Source of the DNA: Clostridiales bacterium
GTDB taxonomy: Bacteria; Bacillota; Clostridia; Oscillospirales; Oscillospiraceae
Assembly (NCBI GenBank): GCA_902362775.1
Contig: CABIXV010000006.1
Span: 133,827 to 197,826 of the forward strand
Length of the DNA stretch: 64,000 bases
Reading direction: 5' to 3'
In this document: piece by piece, positions 25,348-34,568 of the stretch
Layout of the letters: every line of letters begins with the position of its first letter
How positions within the stretch are numbered: position 1 is the first letter of the stretch
Made by a program: the position numbers and the translations under genes
Notes under the pieces: generated by a model
Told to the model about the DNA's origin: nothing
What the model saw: only the letters and a program-made list of their open reading frames with translations
The model's database searches: none

Positions 25348-27576
25348 ATGGAACTAAATCACACCTGCGTTTCTTTATTGAAAATCCTATACAACTGCCA
25401 GGACTATGTCCCTATCAACAAACTGGCCGAACAAATGGGAAAAACGGAGCGTTCTGTCCGATATGACCTAGATCTTTTGGACAAATTTTTTCAACAAAAT
25501 AGTCTTCCTCCGTTAAGCCGCAGATTTGGTGCTGGCATCTATTTAGAGCATACACCAGGGCTGGAAGTTCTATTGCAGGGCTTTCTCTCCACAACCACCC
25601 CATATCAGTATAAATATAGCACGCAGGAGCGATATCTGTATATTAAGATGGCCCTTCTTACCGGCATTGTGCCCTATATTAGTGTGTCGGAACTGGCGAA
25701 AAGGCTGATCGTCTCATATCCAACGGTAACCGGTGATCTGGAAGTTGTAGAGCGGCAACTGGAGGCACAAAGCATCTCTCTGGTCCGGCGTACCCGTGTA
25801 GGCCTGCGGGCAGAGGGCGATGAGGAAACTATCCTAGGCGTATGCCTTCAGACGCTCAACGATCACATTTCCCTGGCGGAATTTGATCGATATTTGTACA
25901 GCAAGCCTCTAGAACGAAAGATTTCCACTCTGCTGCTAGAGGACCTGTTCCGCAACCTGGACGTGGATCTTTTTCGAGATATTCCGAAGCATGCGGAAAG
26001 TATTCTCAACCGAATTTTCAGCGACGAGGCCTTTGGAAAACTGATTTTTTGCCTTGCCCTGCTGACCCAGCGGGCCCGTAGTGGAACCATTACTCCGATC
26101 CGGATTGCTCATGGAAAAGACACCCTGATGATGACGCAGGAGTATAAGGCGGCGGGGATGATGATGGAACTTCTGTCCCAACAGTATGAGGTCAGCTTTC
26201 CAGCCGGAGTGCAGTACTATCTCACCGCTCAATTGCTGTGCTCCAAAAGCATCGTTAGCGGACAAGGGCGTCTGGGCCGAGATCAGACGCGATCCAGTCG
26301 GCTGGATCGTGTGACCGAGGAAGTGGTAGACAACATTCAACGCCTCTATCAAATCGATTTTGGTCCAACCAGGACAGAGTTGGTGGAGCACCTCAAAGCC
26401 CATCTCATCCCTACGATCTACCGCATCCGCTACCACCGGTCCATTGTAAATCCCCTTTATGAGGATCTGGTGGCCAAGCACGGGCAATTACTCCGCAATA
26501 CCGCCGAAGCAGTAAAACCTCTGGAACAGTGCTGTGACGGTCCCATCAGCGACCAGGAGATTTCCTATATTGCCCTGTATTTTTTGGCTGCGATTAACCA
26601 GCGAGACCCTCAGGTGATTCGCCCAGCACGGGTCGTCATTGCCTGCGGATCCGGCTATGGCACGGCCCAGGTGGTGGTCTCTCAGATGAAAAGCCTATTC
26701 AATGTGGAGATTGCTGACATCCTGTCCGGTCGGGATGTCTGTGAGAAGATCAAACAGGGGTCACTACACTGCGACTATATTATTAGTACAGTGGATCTGC
26801 CCCAGCTCCCCAGCGAGCTTTACATTCGGGTAAACCCCATTTTCACGCGGCAGGACTATCGAAACATCCTGCAATTCATCGACGCGCGCCAGGCCAATCA
26901 CTCCTCAGACCGGTACATGGAATTGACCGAACAGCTTGTGCGGATTGCCCAGGGTCATGGCGCTAACCGGAATATTGAACAGCTTCGGTATGATATTCTC
27001 TCTCTCCTGCTCCATGATACACGGATTCAGAAGCCGTTCCCCCAAAAGGACAGTATATGGGATCTGAAAGATCTGCTGTTGCCTGGGCTAATGCGCATAG
27101 ATGTGCCCTGCCGGAACTGGCAGGAGGCAGTCTATCAGTCTACCCAGGCCTTGGAGCTGGAGGGATATGTGACTGAGGCGTACAAACATGCTATTGTTCG
27201 CAACCTGCAGGAATTCGGGCCTGCTATGGTGATGTTTCCCGGTGTCCTTATCGCCCACGCCTCCCCGGCAGATGGCTGCAGGAAATTGGGCTTTGGGTTT
27301 ATGAGTCTGCGCAGTCCTGTCTCCTTTGGGAATAAGAGCAACGACCCGGTCAAGCTGGTGTTTACCCTGTCTGTTGTGGACAGCTCCTCTCATATGGAAG
27401 CTATGATCCAACTATTCAACATGATTTCGGAAAAGCCGGTGCGGGAGACCCTTTTCCGGGCACGTACCAAACAAGATGTGCTTAGCATCCTTCAAAAAGA
27501 AGAGAAAAATGCCGGTGCTCCCATCGGTACAACAGAGGATTTTACGATAGGTGGTGTTGATTTTGGAAAAAGTTAA
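25348..27576 (+). CDS. PRD-containing PTS-controlled transcriptional activator (MtlR/LicR-like)
   Basis: A 742-residue multidomain regulator. An N-terminal HTH (INKLAEQMGKTERSVRYDLD) and a second HTH near residues 110-150 are followed by two PRD domains (about 180-410), a GatB-like EIIB domain (VIACGSGYGTAQVVVSQMKS with its phosphocysteine), and a C-terminal EIIA domain (about 560-700; PGVLIAHASPADG with its phosphohistidine). The HTH domains make it a DNA-binding activator rather than a BglG RNA antiterminator. Phosphorylation by the PTS reports sugar availability. It is followed immediately by the EIIA gene and probably activates its own operon. Confidence 0.92.
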   Translation: MELNHTCVSLLKILYNCQDYVPINKLAEQMGKTERSVRYDLDLLDKFFQQNSLPPLSRRFGAGIYLEHTPGLEVLLQGFLSTTTPYQYKYSTQERYLYIKMALLTGIVPYISVSELAKRLIVSYPTVTGDLEVVERQLEAQSISLVRRTRVGLRAEGDEETILGVCLQTLNDHISLAEFDRYLYSKPLERKISTLLLEDLFRNLDVDLFRDIPKHAESILNRIFSDEAFGKLIFCLALLTQRARSGTITPIRIAHGKDTLMMTQEYKAAGMMMELLSQQYEVSFPAGVQYYLTAQLLCSKSIVSGQGRLGRDQTRSSRLDRVTEEVVDNIQRLYQIDFGPTRTELVEHLKAHLIPTIYRIRYHRSIVNPLYEDLVAKHGQLLRNTAEAVKPLEQCCDGPISDQEISYIALYFLAAINQRDPQVIRPARVVIACGSGYGTAQVVVSQMKSLFNVEIADILSGRDVCEKIKQGSLHCDYIISTVDLPQLPSELYIRVNPIFTRQDYRNILQFIDARQANHSSDRYMELTEQLVRIAQGHGANRNIEQLRYDILSLLLHDTRIQKPFPQKDSIWDLKDLLLPGLMRIDVPCRNWQEAVYQSTQALELEGYVTEAYKHAIVRNLQEFGPAMVMFPGVLIAHASPADGCRKLGFGFMSLRSPVSFGNKSNDPVKLVFTLSVVDSSSHMEAMIQLFNMISEKPVRETLFRARTKQDVLSILQKEEKNAGAPIGTTEDFTIGGVDFGKS

Positions 27577-27580
27577 CGGT

Positions 27581-28045
27581 ATGATGCTTCATTCCTCCTG
27601 TGTCCAACTGGATGTAAAGGCCCAAGATTGGCAAGATGCTATTCGAAAGGCTTGCCGCCCTTTGATGAACGAGGGGTTTGTCACAGAGGGCTATGACGAG
27701 GATGTAATCGCGCGGGAACTGCAGTGGGCCACAGGGCTGCCAACCGAGCCGGTAGGAGTTGCCATTCCTCACTCTCTGACCCCACAGCATGTAATCACGG
27801 CGCAGATTGCGGCTTGCCGATTGTCCCAACCGGTAAAATTCGCTCAGAGCGGCGGTACAGCGGATGATGGGAAGGTGGATGTGTCCATTATCTTTGTCCT
27901 GGCTCTTAAGGATCCCAAGGAGCAGTTGAGTCTGCTGCAAAAGCTGATGGCTGCCATTTCCAATGAGGAGATGCTGGCTTCTCTGATGGGAACATCGGCT
28001 CCCCTGGAATTCAGCAATATATTTAACGGCGCTTCCGCCGAATAA
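27581..28045 (+). CDS. PTS EIIA component, mannitol/galactitol (GatA) type
   Basis: About 154 residues with the active-site His in PVGVAIPHSLTPQHV. It accepts phosphate from HPr and gives it to EIIB. ATG 27581 matches the family N-terminus (HSSCVQLDVKAQDWQDAIRK), although GTG/TTG codons at 27551-27557 would overlap the upstream stop. It is four nt after the regulator stop, so the two are translationally linked. Confidence 0.88.
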   Translation: MMLHSSCVQLDVKAQDWQDAIRKACRPLMNEGFVTEGYDEDVIARELQWATGLPTEPVGVAIPHSLTPQHVITAQIAACRLSQPVKFAQSGGTADDGKVDVSIIFVLALKDPKEQLSLLQKLMAAISNEEMLASLMGTSAPLEFSNIFNGASAE

Positions 28046-28067
28046 ATTCTGGAAAGGAATGATTCTT

Positions 28068-28376
28068 ATGATCAATCGAAAAGTACGCATCCTGGTGGCC
28101 TGCGGAGCGGCTATCGCCCAGTCTAGTATGCTGCAGATGATGATCTCCAGCTACCTGGACAAGAAAAAAGTGAGCTATGACATTCAGAAGTGCACATTCT
28201 ACGAATTACAGAACAAAATCCAGGCCTGGAACCCGGATTTTGTCTACACGGTCGGGCAGCCTCCCTTTCAGATGCGGGAAGGACTACACCATGACGGGAT
28301 GAGCATCTTCACTGGAGTAGGCAGAGACAAGACTCTCGACGAATTGTATGACATGATCCAAAAGCTGGAGGCCTGA
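28068..28376 (+). CDS. PTS EIIB component, galactitol (GatB) type
   Basis: A 102-residue EIIB with the phosphocysteine loop VACGAAIAQSSMLQMMIS close to the N-terminus and a C-terminal helix TLDELYDMIQKLEA. It passes phosphate from EIIA to the incoming sugar at EIIC. ATG 28068 gives proper spacing from GGAAAGG; an ATG at 28059 is too close. Confidence 0.9.
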   Translation: MINRKVRILVACGAAIAQSSMLQMMISSYLDKKKVSYDIQKCTFYELQNKIQAWNPDFVYTVGQPPFQMREGLHHDGMSIFTGVGRDKTLDELYDMIQKLEA

Positions 28377-28440
28377 TCTAAAGGCATTCAGGGGAGGAAA
28401 AAAGCAAAAAGAGCAGCGAAAGAATGGAGGGAACAGGTCA

Positions 28441-29706
28441 ATGGAAGTCATCCAAAGTTTTATCAATTTTATGCAGAATCTTGGCGCAGCCTGTATGATG
28501 CCCATCTTTGTATTCATCATCGGACTTGTGGTTAGGGTTCCCATCAAACAGTTGTTGAAGGCCTCAGTCACAGTGGGCTGCGGGTTCATCGGCACATTTA
28601 TGGTTATGGATCTGCTGGCCGAGTACATTGGGCCCATTTCCACAGGGCTTGTTGAAAAGTTCAATCTGAGCCTGGATGTCATCGATGTGGGGTGGCCCGT
28701 AACCGGTTCCTTTGCCTGGGCCGTGCCCATCGCGCCACTGATCTTTGTCGGCGTGTTTGCACTGAATATCATACTCATTGTCGCCGGCTTCACCCGTACT
28801 CTGGATGTGGACATTTGGAACTATTGGGGCTTTATGCTGGCCGGCGCCATGGTGTATTACAGTACCGACAGCGTGATTTTTGGCCTGCTGGCGTCTCTGA
28901 TCACCGCGGCGGTGACCCTCCGGCTGGCTGACTACGCAGCCCCCATTACCCAGCACATCTATCCGGGCATTAGCTTTCCTCATACCTGCTCGATTTTCTG
29001 GATGCCTTATGCCAAATTTATGGATAAACTGTATGACCGGATCCCCGGCTTCAACAAGCTCGATGCCGATCCGGAGCACCTAAAGGAGAAAATCGGCTTC
29101 TTTGGAGACCCCATGTTTATCGGGCTGATAGTAGGCGCAGTTCTGTCTGTGCTGGCAGGTCAAGGCCCCTCAGAAATTCTGGCCAGCGCGTTGAATATTG
29201 CCGCAGTTCTCCTTCTTCTGCCCAAGATGGTGTCCCTGTTGATGGAGGGCTTGTCTACCATCGCCCAGTACACTCAGACCTGGGCCCAGAACATGAAGTT
29301 CCTCAAGGGCAAGGAGCTCTATATCGGAATTGACGGCGGCATCCTTATGGGCCGTCCCAGTGTCATCGTTGTCGGCGTCATTATGATCCCCATTATGCTT
29401 GTCCTGGCCGCTGCTGTCCCGGGGAATCGGGTGTTGCCTATTGCCGACCTGGCGGTGCTCACTTCCTGGTTCTGCTGGTGCCCCGTGGCCGCCAAGGACA
29501 ACATTTTCCGTGGAATCGTCAGTGCCATTATCCAGGGGATCGTGATTCTGCTGATTGCCACCGCTATGACCAACATCCATGATATCATGGCCGTCCAGTC
29601 CGGCTATGTCTATGCCGAGGGGATTACCCATACCTCCGCGCTGGTCATGGGCCAGGAACTTCTGCCCGACCTGCTGTATAAGATCTTCAGCTTCTTTGGC
29701 AGCTGA
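28441..29706 (+). CDS. PTS EIIC component, galactitol (GatC) family
   Basis: A 421-residue membrane permease of the galactitol PTS family, with about ten hydrophobic segments, beginning EVIQSFINFMQNLGAACMMP. Family stretches are VGWPVTGSFAWAVPIAPLIF, WNYWGFMLAGAMVYYSTDSV and RIPGFNKLDADPEHLKEKIG. Galactitol-family EIIC proteins also move other pentitols, hexitols and sugars, so the substrate is open. It lies 64 nt after EIIB with RBS GGAGG-like sequence. No catabolic enzyme for the imported sugar phosphate is in this operon. Confidence 0.92.
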   Translation: MEVIQSFINFMQNLGAACMMPIFVFIIGLVVRVPIKQLLKASVTVGCGFIGTFMVMDLLAEYIGPISTGLVEKFNLSLDVIDVGWPVTGSFAWAVPIAPLIFVGVFALNIILIVAGFTRTLDVDIWNYWGFMLAGAMVYYSTDSVIFGLLASLITAAVTLRLADYAAPITQHIYPGISFPHTCSIFWMPYAKFMDKLYDRIPGFNKLDADPEHLKEKIGFFGDPMFIGLIVGAVLSVLAGQGPSEILASALNIAAVLLLLPKMVSLLMEGLSTIAQYTQTWAQNMKFLKGKELYIGIDGGILMGRPSVIVVGVIMIPIMLVLAAAVPGNRVLPIADLAVLTSWFCWCPVAAKDNIFRGIVSAIIQGIVILLIATAMTNIHDIMAVQSGYVYAEGITHTSALVMGQELLPDLLYKIFSFFGS

Positions 29707-29801
29707 ACCAGCTTCACCCTGTACACATTGTCCCCGCCTATACCTCCATGCGGCGGTGTGGGCGGGGCAAGTCTCATCAATAGAAAAGGAGTCTTCCGTG
29801 T

Positions 29802-30674
29802 ATGGATTCAAGTGTGAAACCGGATAAGGTCCCTATAAAAAAGCTGCTGTTTGTCACCGATCTGGATAAGACCCTTTTGGATGACAATGCCCAGGTTCCT
29901 CGGGAATGTCTGGAAGCGGCGGCTCAGTTTGTGGCGCAGGGCGGGCTGTTTACCGTCGCCACCGGCCGCCCTACCAGAGGCGCTATGCTGTACCCGGAGC
30001 TAATGGAGCTTGTAAATTTGCCCATCATCACCTACAATGGTGGATGTATTTATGATGTAAAGGCGGGACGGGCCCTGTGGCGGCAGTTTCTCCCCGAATC
30101 TGTCCGACCTTCTCTGTCGGAAGCTTTGGAGCGTTTTCAACATGTGGGATTTCTCATCTTTTGGGGAGAGGATGATTTTACATGTGCTGTCCGGGAAAAC
30201 GCTTATACCAGAGAGATATCCTGGAATCGGGAGCAATACCAGGCCCCCCTTCTCCCTATAGCCTCGGTTCCGGTTCCCTGGAACAAAATCGTAGCAGCTG
30301 GTCCTAAGGATCAGATCGCACTCTGCGGGGAATTCCTCAAGGCCAATATCCCAGATTCGGTCACCTTGGTGATCAGTGAAGGACAGTTTATCGAGCTCAA
30401 CGGTCCCCGGGTTGGAAAGGGACTTGCACTGCGCCGTCTGGCAGAAATGTTCCATCTCTCCCAGGATGAAGTCGTAGCTATTGGGGACAGCATGAACGAT
30501 ATGGGCATGCTCCAATGGGCTGGTACAGGAGTAGCCGTAGCCAATGGGGAGCCTGAATTAAAGGCGGTCGCCGACCGCCTGGTTTGTTCCAACCAAGAAC
30601 ATGGGGTGAGACAATGTGTAGAGCAGATCCTCCTCCCCATGCTCCATCAGGCCGGCCCGGCTTCTGGCCTGTGA
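29802..30674 (+). CDS. Cof-type HAD-IIB phosphatase
   Basis: A 290-residue haloacid-dehalogenase-fold hydrolase: motif I VTDLDKTLLDDNAQVP, motif II in VATGRPTRGA, motif III Lys in VGKGLALRRL, motif IV AIGDSMNDMGML. Such enzymes remove phosphate from sugar phosphates and cofactors. In a PTS operon without a catabolic enzyme, it may relieve sugar-phosphate stress or free the sugar for secretion or storage. RBS AAAAGGAG precedes ATG 29802. Confidence 0.9.
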   Translation: MDSSVKPDKVPIKKLLFVTDLDKTLLDDNAQVPRECLEAAAQFVAQGGLFTVATGRPTRGAMLYPELMELVNLPIITYNGGCIYDVKAGRALWRQFLPESVRPSLSEALERFQHVGFLIFWGEDDFTCAVRENAYTREISWNREQYQAPLLPIASVPVPWNKIVAAGPKDQIALCGEFLKANIPDSVTLVISEGQFIELNGPRVGKGLALRRLAEMFHLSQDEVVAIGDSMNDMGMLQWAGTGVAVANGEPELKAVADRLVCSNQEHGVRQCVEQILLPMLHQAGPASGL

Positions 30675-30919
30675 TCTGCCGGGGAACCCCTAGACACGAT
30701 GTCTTTTTCTCTGCCGGGTCTGTATCAAGCGCAAGAATCAGCAGGCTCTGAGATACCCATGGTGGATCATCCATGCTCCGGATCCCTACAGAGTGGATCG
30801 GTATGGGATGATTGGCTACCTGCATCAGATAAAGACTTACAGTCAGCTGTGGATCATAGGTATCTCCCAGCCTGTTGGCGACCGATCAGGTTCGTGACAT
30901 AATACAAGGAGGTGGCAGT
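30675..30919 (+). other. Intergenic spacer before ptsI
   Basis: 245 bases inside the PTS operon without a recognised gene. No clear terminator or riboswitch was seen. A strong AAGGAGG ribosome site ends it. Confidence 0.4.
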
Positions 30920-32647
30920 ATGACATTAAAAGGGACCGCCGTTTCTCCTGGGGTCGTGGTGGGTAAGGTATATCGATATGAACGATTTGTTCCTACATTC
31001 TCCTCTGAGTCCCCAGAGAGTACGGCATCGGAGTTAGCCCACTATCTGGAGGCCTGCCGGCTTGCCCGGGAGGAGATGGAGGGATTACGGGAGAGGTTTC
31101 AAAACAAGAATGAGCAGGACAAAGCGGATATCCTCTCCGCTCACCTGGAGATCCTGGGAGATGAGACCATCGATGAGGAGCTTCGGGGGTTGATAGAGTC
31201 AGGACACATGAACGGACAGCGAGCAATCCAAACGGTGTATGAACAATATGCTAATATGTTTGAAAAGTTACCCGATCCGACCATCAGGGAACGGGCGGCC
31301 GATCTGCGGGACATCGAGATCCGGCTGCTACGCTGCTGGGAGGGTCTTCCAGAGCAGGAGCTTTCAGTTCTCCCGCCGGATACCATCGTGGTGGCCTGGG
31401 ATTTGGTGCCCTCAGACACAGCCACGCTGGACCGGGATAATGTGCGCGGCATTATTACCGAGGTTGGCGGCACTACCTCACACAGCGCAATTATCGCCCG
31501 TAACTATGAGATCCCCGCCGTGTTGGGCGTTACCGGTGCCATATCTCAGTTGCAAGACGGACAACCGATCATCCTGGACGCGGTGGATGGAGTGGTTCTC
31601 ACTGAGCTCAACGATCAGCTTCTGGAGGTTTACCAGGCCAAGGGAGCGGTGGAGCGGGAACAGCGCGCCCACACAAAACTCTTTATTGACCGTGAGCCTG
31701 TTACACCGGACGGAGTCCGGATCGAGGTGGAGCTGAATATTGCCGCCGCCGATCCGGATAACCTGGCCGGGGCCAAGTATACCGATGGTGTAGGGCTTTT
31801 TCGCACAGAGTTTCTCTATATGGGGCGCAATACGCTCCCCTCGGAAGAGGAGCAGTTTCAGGCCTATCGAAAGGTTCTGATCACCTTTCAGCGCCGTCCT
31901 GTGGTCCTGAGGACCATGGACATTGGAGGCGATAAGCCCTTAGAATGCCTGGATATGCCGGCGGAAAGCAATCCCTTCCTGGGCAATCGGGCCTTGAGGC
32001 TTTGCTTCCGGCATCCGGAGCTTCTACACACACAGCTCCGGGCTGCGCTGCGTGCCTCAGCCTATGGAAATTTGTGGCTCATGTTTCCTATGGTGGCCAG
32101 TATGGACGATATTTATATGGCAAAGGCTGCCCTGGAGCAGGTCAAGGCGGAGCTGAAGGCTGAGGGTCATCCCTTCCAGCCTGACTTCAAAACAGGGATC
32201 ATGGTAGAGATCCCATCCATTGCTATATTGGCTGACCAGGCGGCGGCAGAGGTGGATTTCGCCAGTATTGGAACCAACGATCTGACCCAGTATCTGATGG
32301 CGGTGGATCGTGGAAATCCAGCGGTCAGCTCCTATTATCAGCCTTATCATCCGGCTATGTTCCGCCTGATCCGTCATGTGGTTTCTGCCTTTGCAAAGCA
32401 AGGCAAGCCGGTCAGTGTATGCGGGGAACTGGGCGGAGATCCACTGGCTGCGGCGGTTCTGATCGGAAGCGGTATCCGCCGACTGTCCATGAATATCTCC
32501 TCTGTCGCTTCTGTGAAAGAGATGATCCTTTCCACCGATTTGAAAAAAGCGGCCGCGCTGTCAGATGTCGTGTGTATGATGACCTCAGCTGAGGAAGTCA
32601 AGCGTTATCTCAAGAAAACTATATATTCTGAATATTCAGTAGAATGA
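30920..32647 (+). CDS. ptsI: PTS Enzyme I (phosphoenolpyruvate-protein phosphotransferase)
   Basis: A 575-residue cytoplasmic kinase starting the PTS relay. It takes phosphate from PEP and passes it to HPr. N-terminal HPr-binding domain, then the phosphorylated His in TEVGGTTSHSAIIARNYEIP, then the TIM-barrel PEP site (GLFRTEFLYMGR, TMDIGGDKPLECL, FASIGTNDLTQYLMAVDRGN, VSVCGELGGDPLA with its Cys). Full length. RBS AAGGAGG, ATG 30920. Its presence in a sugar-specific operon, followed directly by an HPr gene, makes this operon self-sufficient. Whether it is the cell's only Enzyme I cannot be told. Confidence 0.95.
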   Translation: MTLKGTAVSPGVVVGKVYRYERFVPTFSSESPESTASELAHYLEACRLAREEMEGLRERFQNKNEQDKADILSAHLEILGDETIDEELRGLIESGHMNGQRAIQTVYEQYANMFEKLPDPTIRERAADLRDIEIRLLRCWEGLPEQELSVLPPDTIVVAWDLVPSDTATLDRDNVRGIITEVGGTTSHSAIIARNYEIPAVLGVTGAISQLQDGQPIILDAVDGVVLTELNDQLLEVYQAKGAVEREQRAHTKLFIDREPVTPDGVRIEVELNIAAADPDNLAGAKYTDGVGLFRTEFLYMGRNTLPSEEEQFQAYRKVLITFQRRPVVLRTMDIGGDKPLECLDMPAESNPFLGNRALRLCFRHPELLHTQLRAALRASAYGNLWLMFPMVASMDDIYMAKAALEQVKAELKAEGHPFQPDFKTGIMVEIPSIAILADQAAAEVDFASIGTNDLTQYLMAVDRGNPAVSSYYQPYHPAMFRLIRHVVSAFAKQGKPVSVCGELGGDPLAAAVLIGSGIRRLSMNISSVASVKEMILSTDLKKAAALSDVVCMMTSAEEVKRYLKKTIYSEYSVE

Positions 32648-32662
32648 ATGAGGTGATCCGCA

Positions 32663-32938
32663 ATGTATTGTGGCTCTGTTACTGTTCAAAATATTTCTGG
32701 ACTCCATGCCCGCCCTGCCTCTGAATTTGTGGCTCGGGCGAAAGGCTTCCAGTCTAAGATCTCCATCCGCCGCATGGAGAGCGACAAACCAGTTGGAAAC
32801 GCCAAATCAATCATCGTTTTGCTCTCCATGGGTATCTGTCAGGGAGAGTCTGTTGAAATCACGGCGGAAGGTCCCGACGAACAGGAGGCTGTGGCTGAAC
32901 TGACCGCGCTGATCGAAAGCGGCTTTGGCGAGGACTGA
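32663..32938 (+). CDS. ptsH: HPr phosphocarrier protein
   Basis: A 91-residue HPr. His15 in ISGLHARPASEFV receives phosphate from Enzyme I. The Ser in NAKSIIVLLSMGI (residue 49) corresponds to regulatory Ser46, so HPr kinase control and catabolite repression remain possible. It lies 15 nt after ptsI and is the last gene of the operon. Confidence 0.94.
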   Translation: MYCGSVTVQNISGLHARPASEFVARAKGFQSKISIRRMESDKPVGNAKSIIVLLSMGICQGESVEITAEGPDEQEAVAELTALIESGFGED

Positions 32939-33096
32939 AAGTCCGATTACGCTCCACTGGATGTGTGGAGGACATTGGAAAGGAGCTGCATGGACTGTAC
33001 GCTATCTGGAATTGGAGGAGAGGCCGTCCGCAAACAGGGATCTGTTGCTTGCCGCTCCGGTAACGGTCTATCAATTGAGCGATAAGATTGAAACAG

Positions 33097-33130
33097 AAAG
33101 AAGCACCTGCATGACAGGTGCTTCTTTTCT
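33097..33130 (+). terminator. Terminator of the PTS operon
   Basis: AAAGAAGCACCTG (33097-33109) pairs with CAGGTGCTTCTTT (33115-33127), followed by T-rich sequence. Confidence 0.85.
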
Positions 33131-33671
33131 GCCGTTCGTTAACAAAAAAGATGCAACTTTGCATCTGTTAGGACGTAACGATTTACATGGCTTGTAATTC
33201 TTTTTGTTGGTCAACCTCAGGACATCCCACCGAAAGGCCTACTCAAAATCAAAATTATGCGAAACTCTCAACTATTTCTGCCTCATACATAGCATACTCG
33301 CTTGAAGAAAATAGATGATTTTGTGGGTTTGTTAAAGTAATAATATTTACTCCGTCACTTTTTGCAGTTATGTCCCTTCCTTGAACTGTCTTTCCAAATT
33401 AAGTTGCTTTCATAGCAACAATTGGAACATATTTCTTATTATCCAGGAGCTTGTCCACGACCGCCTAGGTCATTTTAGGTTTTCAGACGGGGAAGGAATG
33501 CTTTTTCAAAAAGTATATTAACAATTTTTCCTAAACTAGATCTAGCAGGATGATACTCAAATATTCCGCTAACAGCACCTGACTTTTTTCATGCGCAACA
33601 ATTTCTTAGTCAATTAAAGCTTAGCCATGAGGAAGTTTTTTGGCTACCTCACACTCTAAAACATAAACAAA
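33131..33671. other. Degraded intergenic stretch
   Basis: No intact gene. Read leftward from about 33470 to 33255 there is one open piece, DKLLDNKKYVPIVAMKAT, a stop, then GKTVQGRDITAKSDGVNIIT and SSSEYAMYEAEIVESFA. This looks like the end of a real but unidentified protein with one internal stop. Confidence 0.4.
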
Positions 33672-33709
33672 AGCAGGTTTAAGAGAGAATGAACTTCCTT
33701 AAATCTGCT
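33672..33709 (-). terminator. tRNA-downstream hairpin (copy 2)
   Basis: AGCAGGTTTAAG (33672-33683) pairs with CTTAAATCTGCT (33698-33709), with a T-rich tail on the leftward strand. The base of the stem differs from the copy at 24615 by paired changes. Confidence 0.6.
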
Positions 33710-33776
33710 TGCCAATACTGTAATATCTAATTATAGCCAATTATGAATTTCGATTTTGACGCGGGTTTTGCTGAAA

Positions 33777-33821
33777 TGGTACTACTGGCCAGATTTGAAC
33801 CGGGGGCCTCATCCTTACCAA
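33777..33821 (-). repeat. tRNA-Thr(GGT) 3' fragment, candidate att site 1
   Basis: Read leftward: anticodon loop TTGGTAA, stem GGATG, variable GAGG, a T arm around GGTTCAAATC and a terminal CCA. The 5' half of the tRNA is absent. Such 3' fragments are left by tyrosine-recombinase elements that integrate into tRNA genes. A second fragment in the same orientation lies at 63644. Confidence 0.65.
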
Positions 33822-33931
33822 GCGATTTTTGATGTTTTTTATAACAATTTCCGCTTGTTTTTTGTAGTTTTTATTTCGAATCACATCGTTTCCAAAACTT
33901 TTGCAAAGCACTGTCTCCATTGTTTCCACCC

Positions 33932-33955
33932 CTGTCTGTGGTGGAACTGTGGTCA
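33932..33955 (+). repeat. TGTGG-N6-TGTGGTCA element (copy a)
   Basis: CTGTCTGTGG followed by TGTGGTCA. It lies 111 nt beyond the tRNA-Thr fragment; copy e stands 113 nt beyond the second fragment. Confidence 0.5.
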
Positions 33956-34230
33956 AGCAGGGATTTGTGCAGACGCTGTCTGCACAAATCTCATCGGCGC
34001 AACACAGCGGAGAACATCTGCCATTCCGTGTAATTCTGCAACTTCATCCCGTGTGATTTCCCATTTTCATTCCGCACGATTTCTCTTATATTCGCAAGCT
34101 GTAACACTGCCCCGGTAATCACACAACAGTTTCTTCGAGAATCAATATGGTCGTTGGGAGGTTGGTATCATAATTTGATACCAACCTCTTAACGAAAACA
34201 GGTGCAATTACCACGGCCATATTTTGCACC

Positions 34231-34241
34231 GCTGTAAACAA
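34231..34241 (+). repeat. GCTGTARACAA motif (copy 1)
   Basis: GCTGTAAACAA followed by TAAAAT. One of six plus-strand copies at element boundaries (34231, 34521, 50163, 57390, 61334, 63966). Confidence 0.5.
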
Positions 34242-34356
34242 TAAAATACCGAAAGATTTTTTGTATAATTTCCGTTTATTTTATGCCATTTCCACTCCAT
34301 TCTGATTGCTTTCCGTCACTCTCTAAAGCCACTGTTTCCATGTGTTCCGCACCGCA

Positions 34357-34376
34357 CTGTGGCTGAAAATGTGGTC
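34357..34376 (+). repeat. TGTGG-N7-TGTGGTCA element (copy b)
   Basis: CTGTGG-N7-TGTGGTCA, followed by a GCTCCC...GGGAGC hairpin, as also happens after copy e near the right end of the window. Confidence 0.5.
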
Positions 34377-34520
34377 AAAAACGCTCCCTGCCCTTTGCCG
34401 GAAATGGTTTCCCGGCTTGGACTGGGAGCGTTTTTCATGTCTCTGACTGCCTGCATTGTAACTCTGAGGGCGGGATTCAGTAAGCCTTTTCTGCGCTGTC
34501 CGCGCCTCAGAAATTGGGGG

Positions 34521-34531
34521 GCTGTAAACAA
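34521..34531 (+). repeat. GCTGTARACAA motif (copy 2)
   Basis: Preceded by CTCAGAAATTGGGGG. The same context (CTCAGAATTTACGGG) precedes the copy at 63966. Confidence 0.5.
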
Positions 34532-34568
34532 AAAATCCTGCCGCAGTATATCTGATCGTGTCGCACTG

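Noticed and set aside
33777..33821. Functional tRNA-Thr gene
   Set aside because: Only the anticodon loop to CCA part exists; no 5' acceptor, D arm or matching anticodon strand is present. The same holds at 63644-63688.
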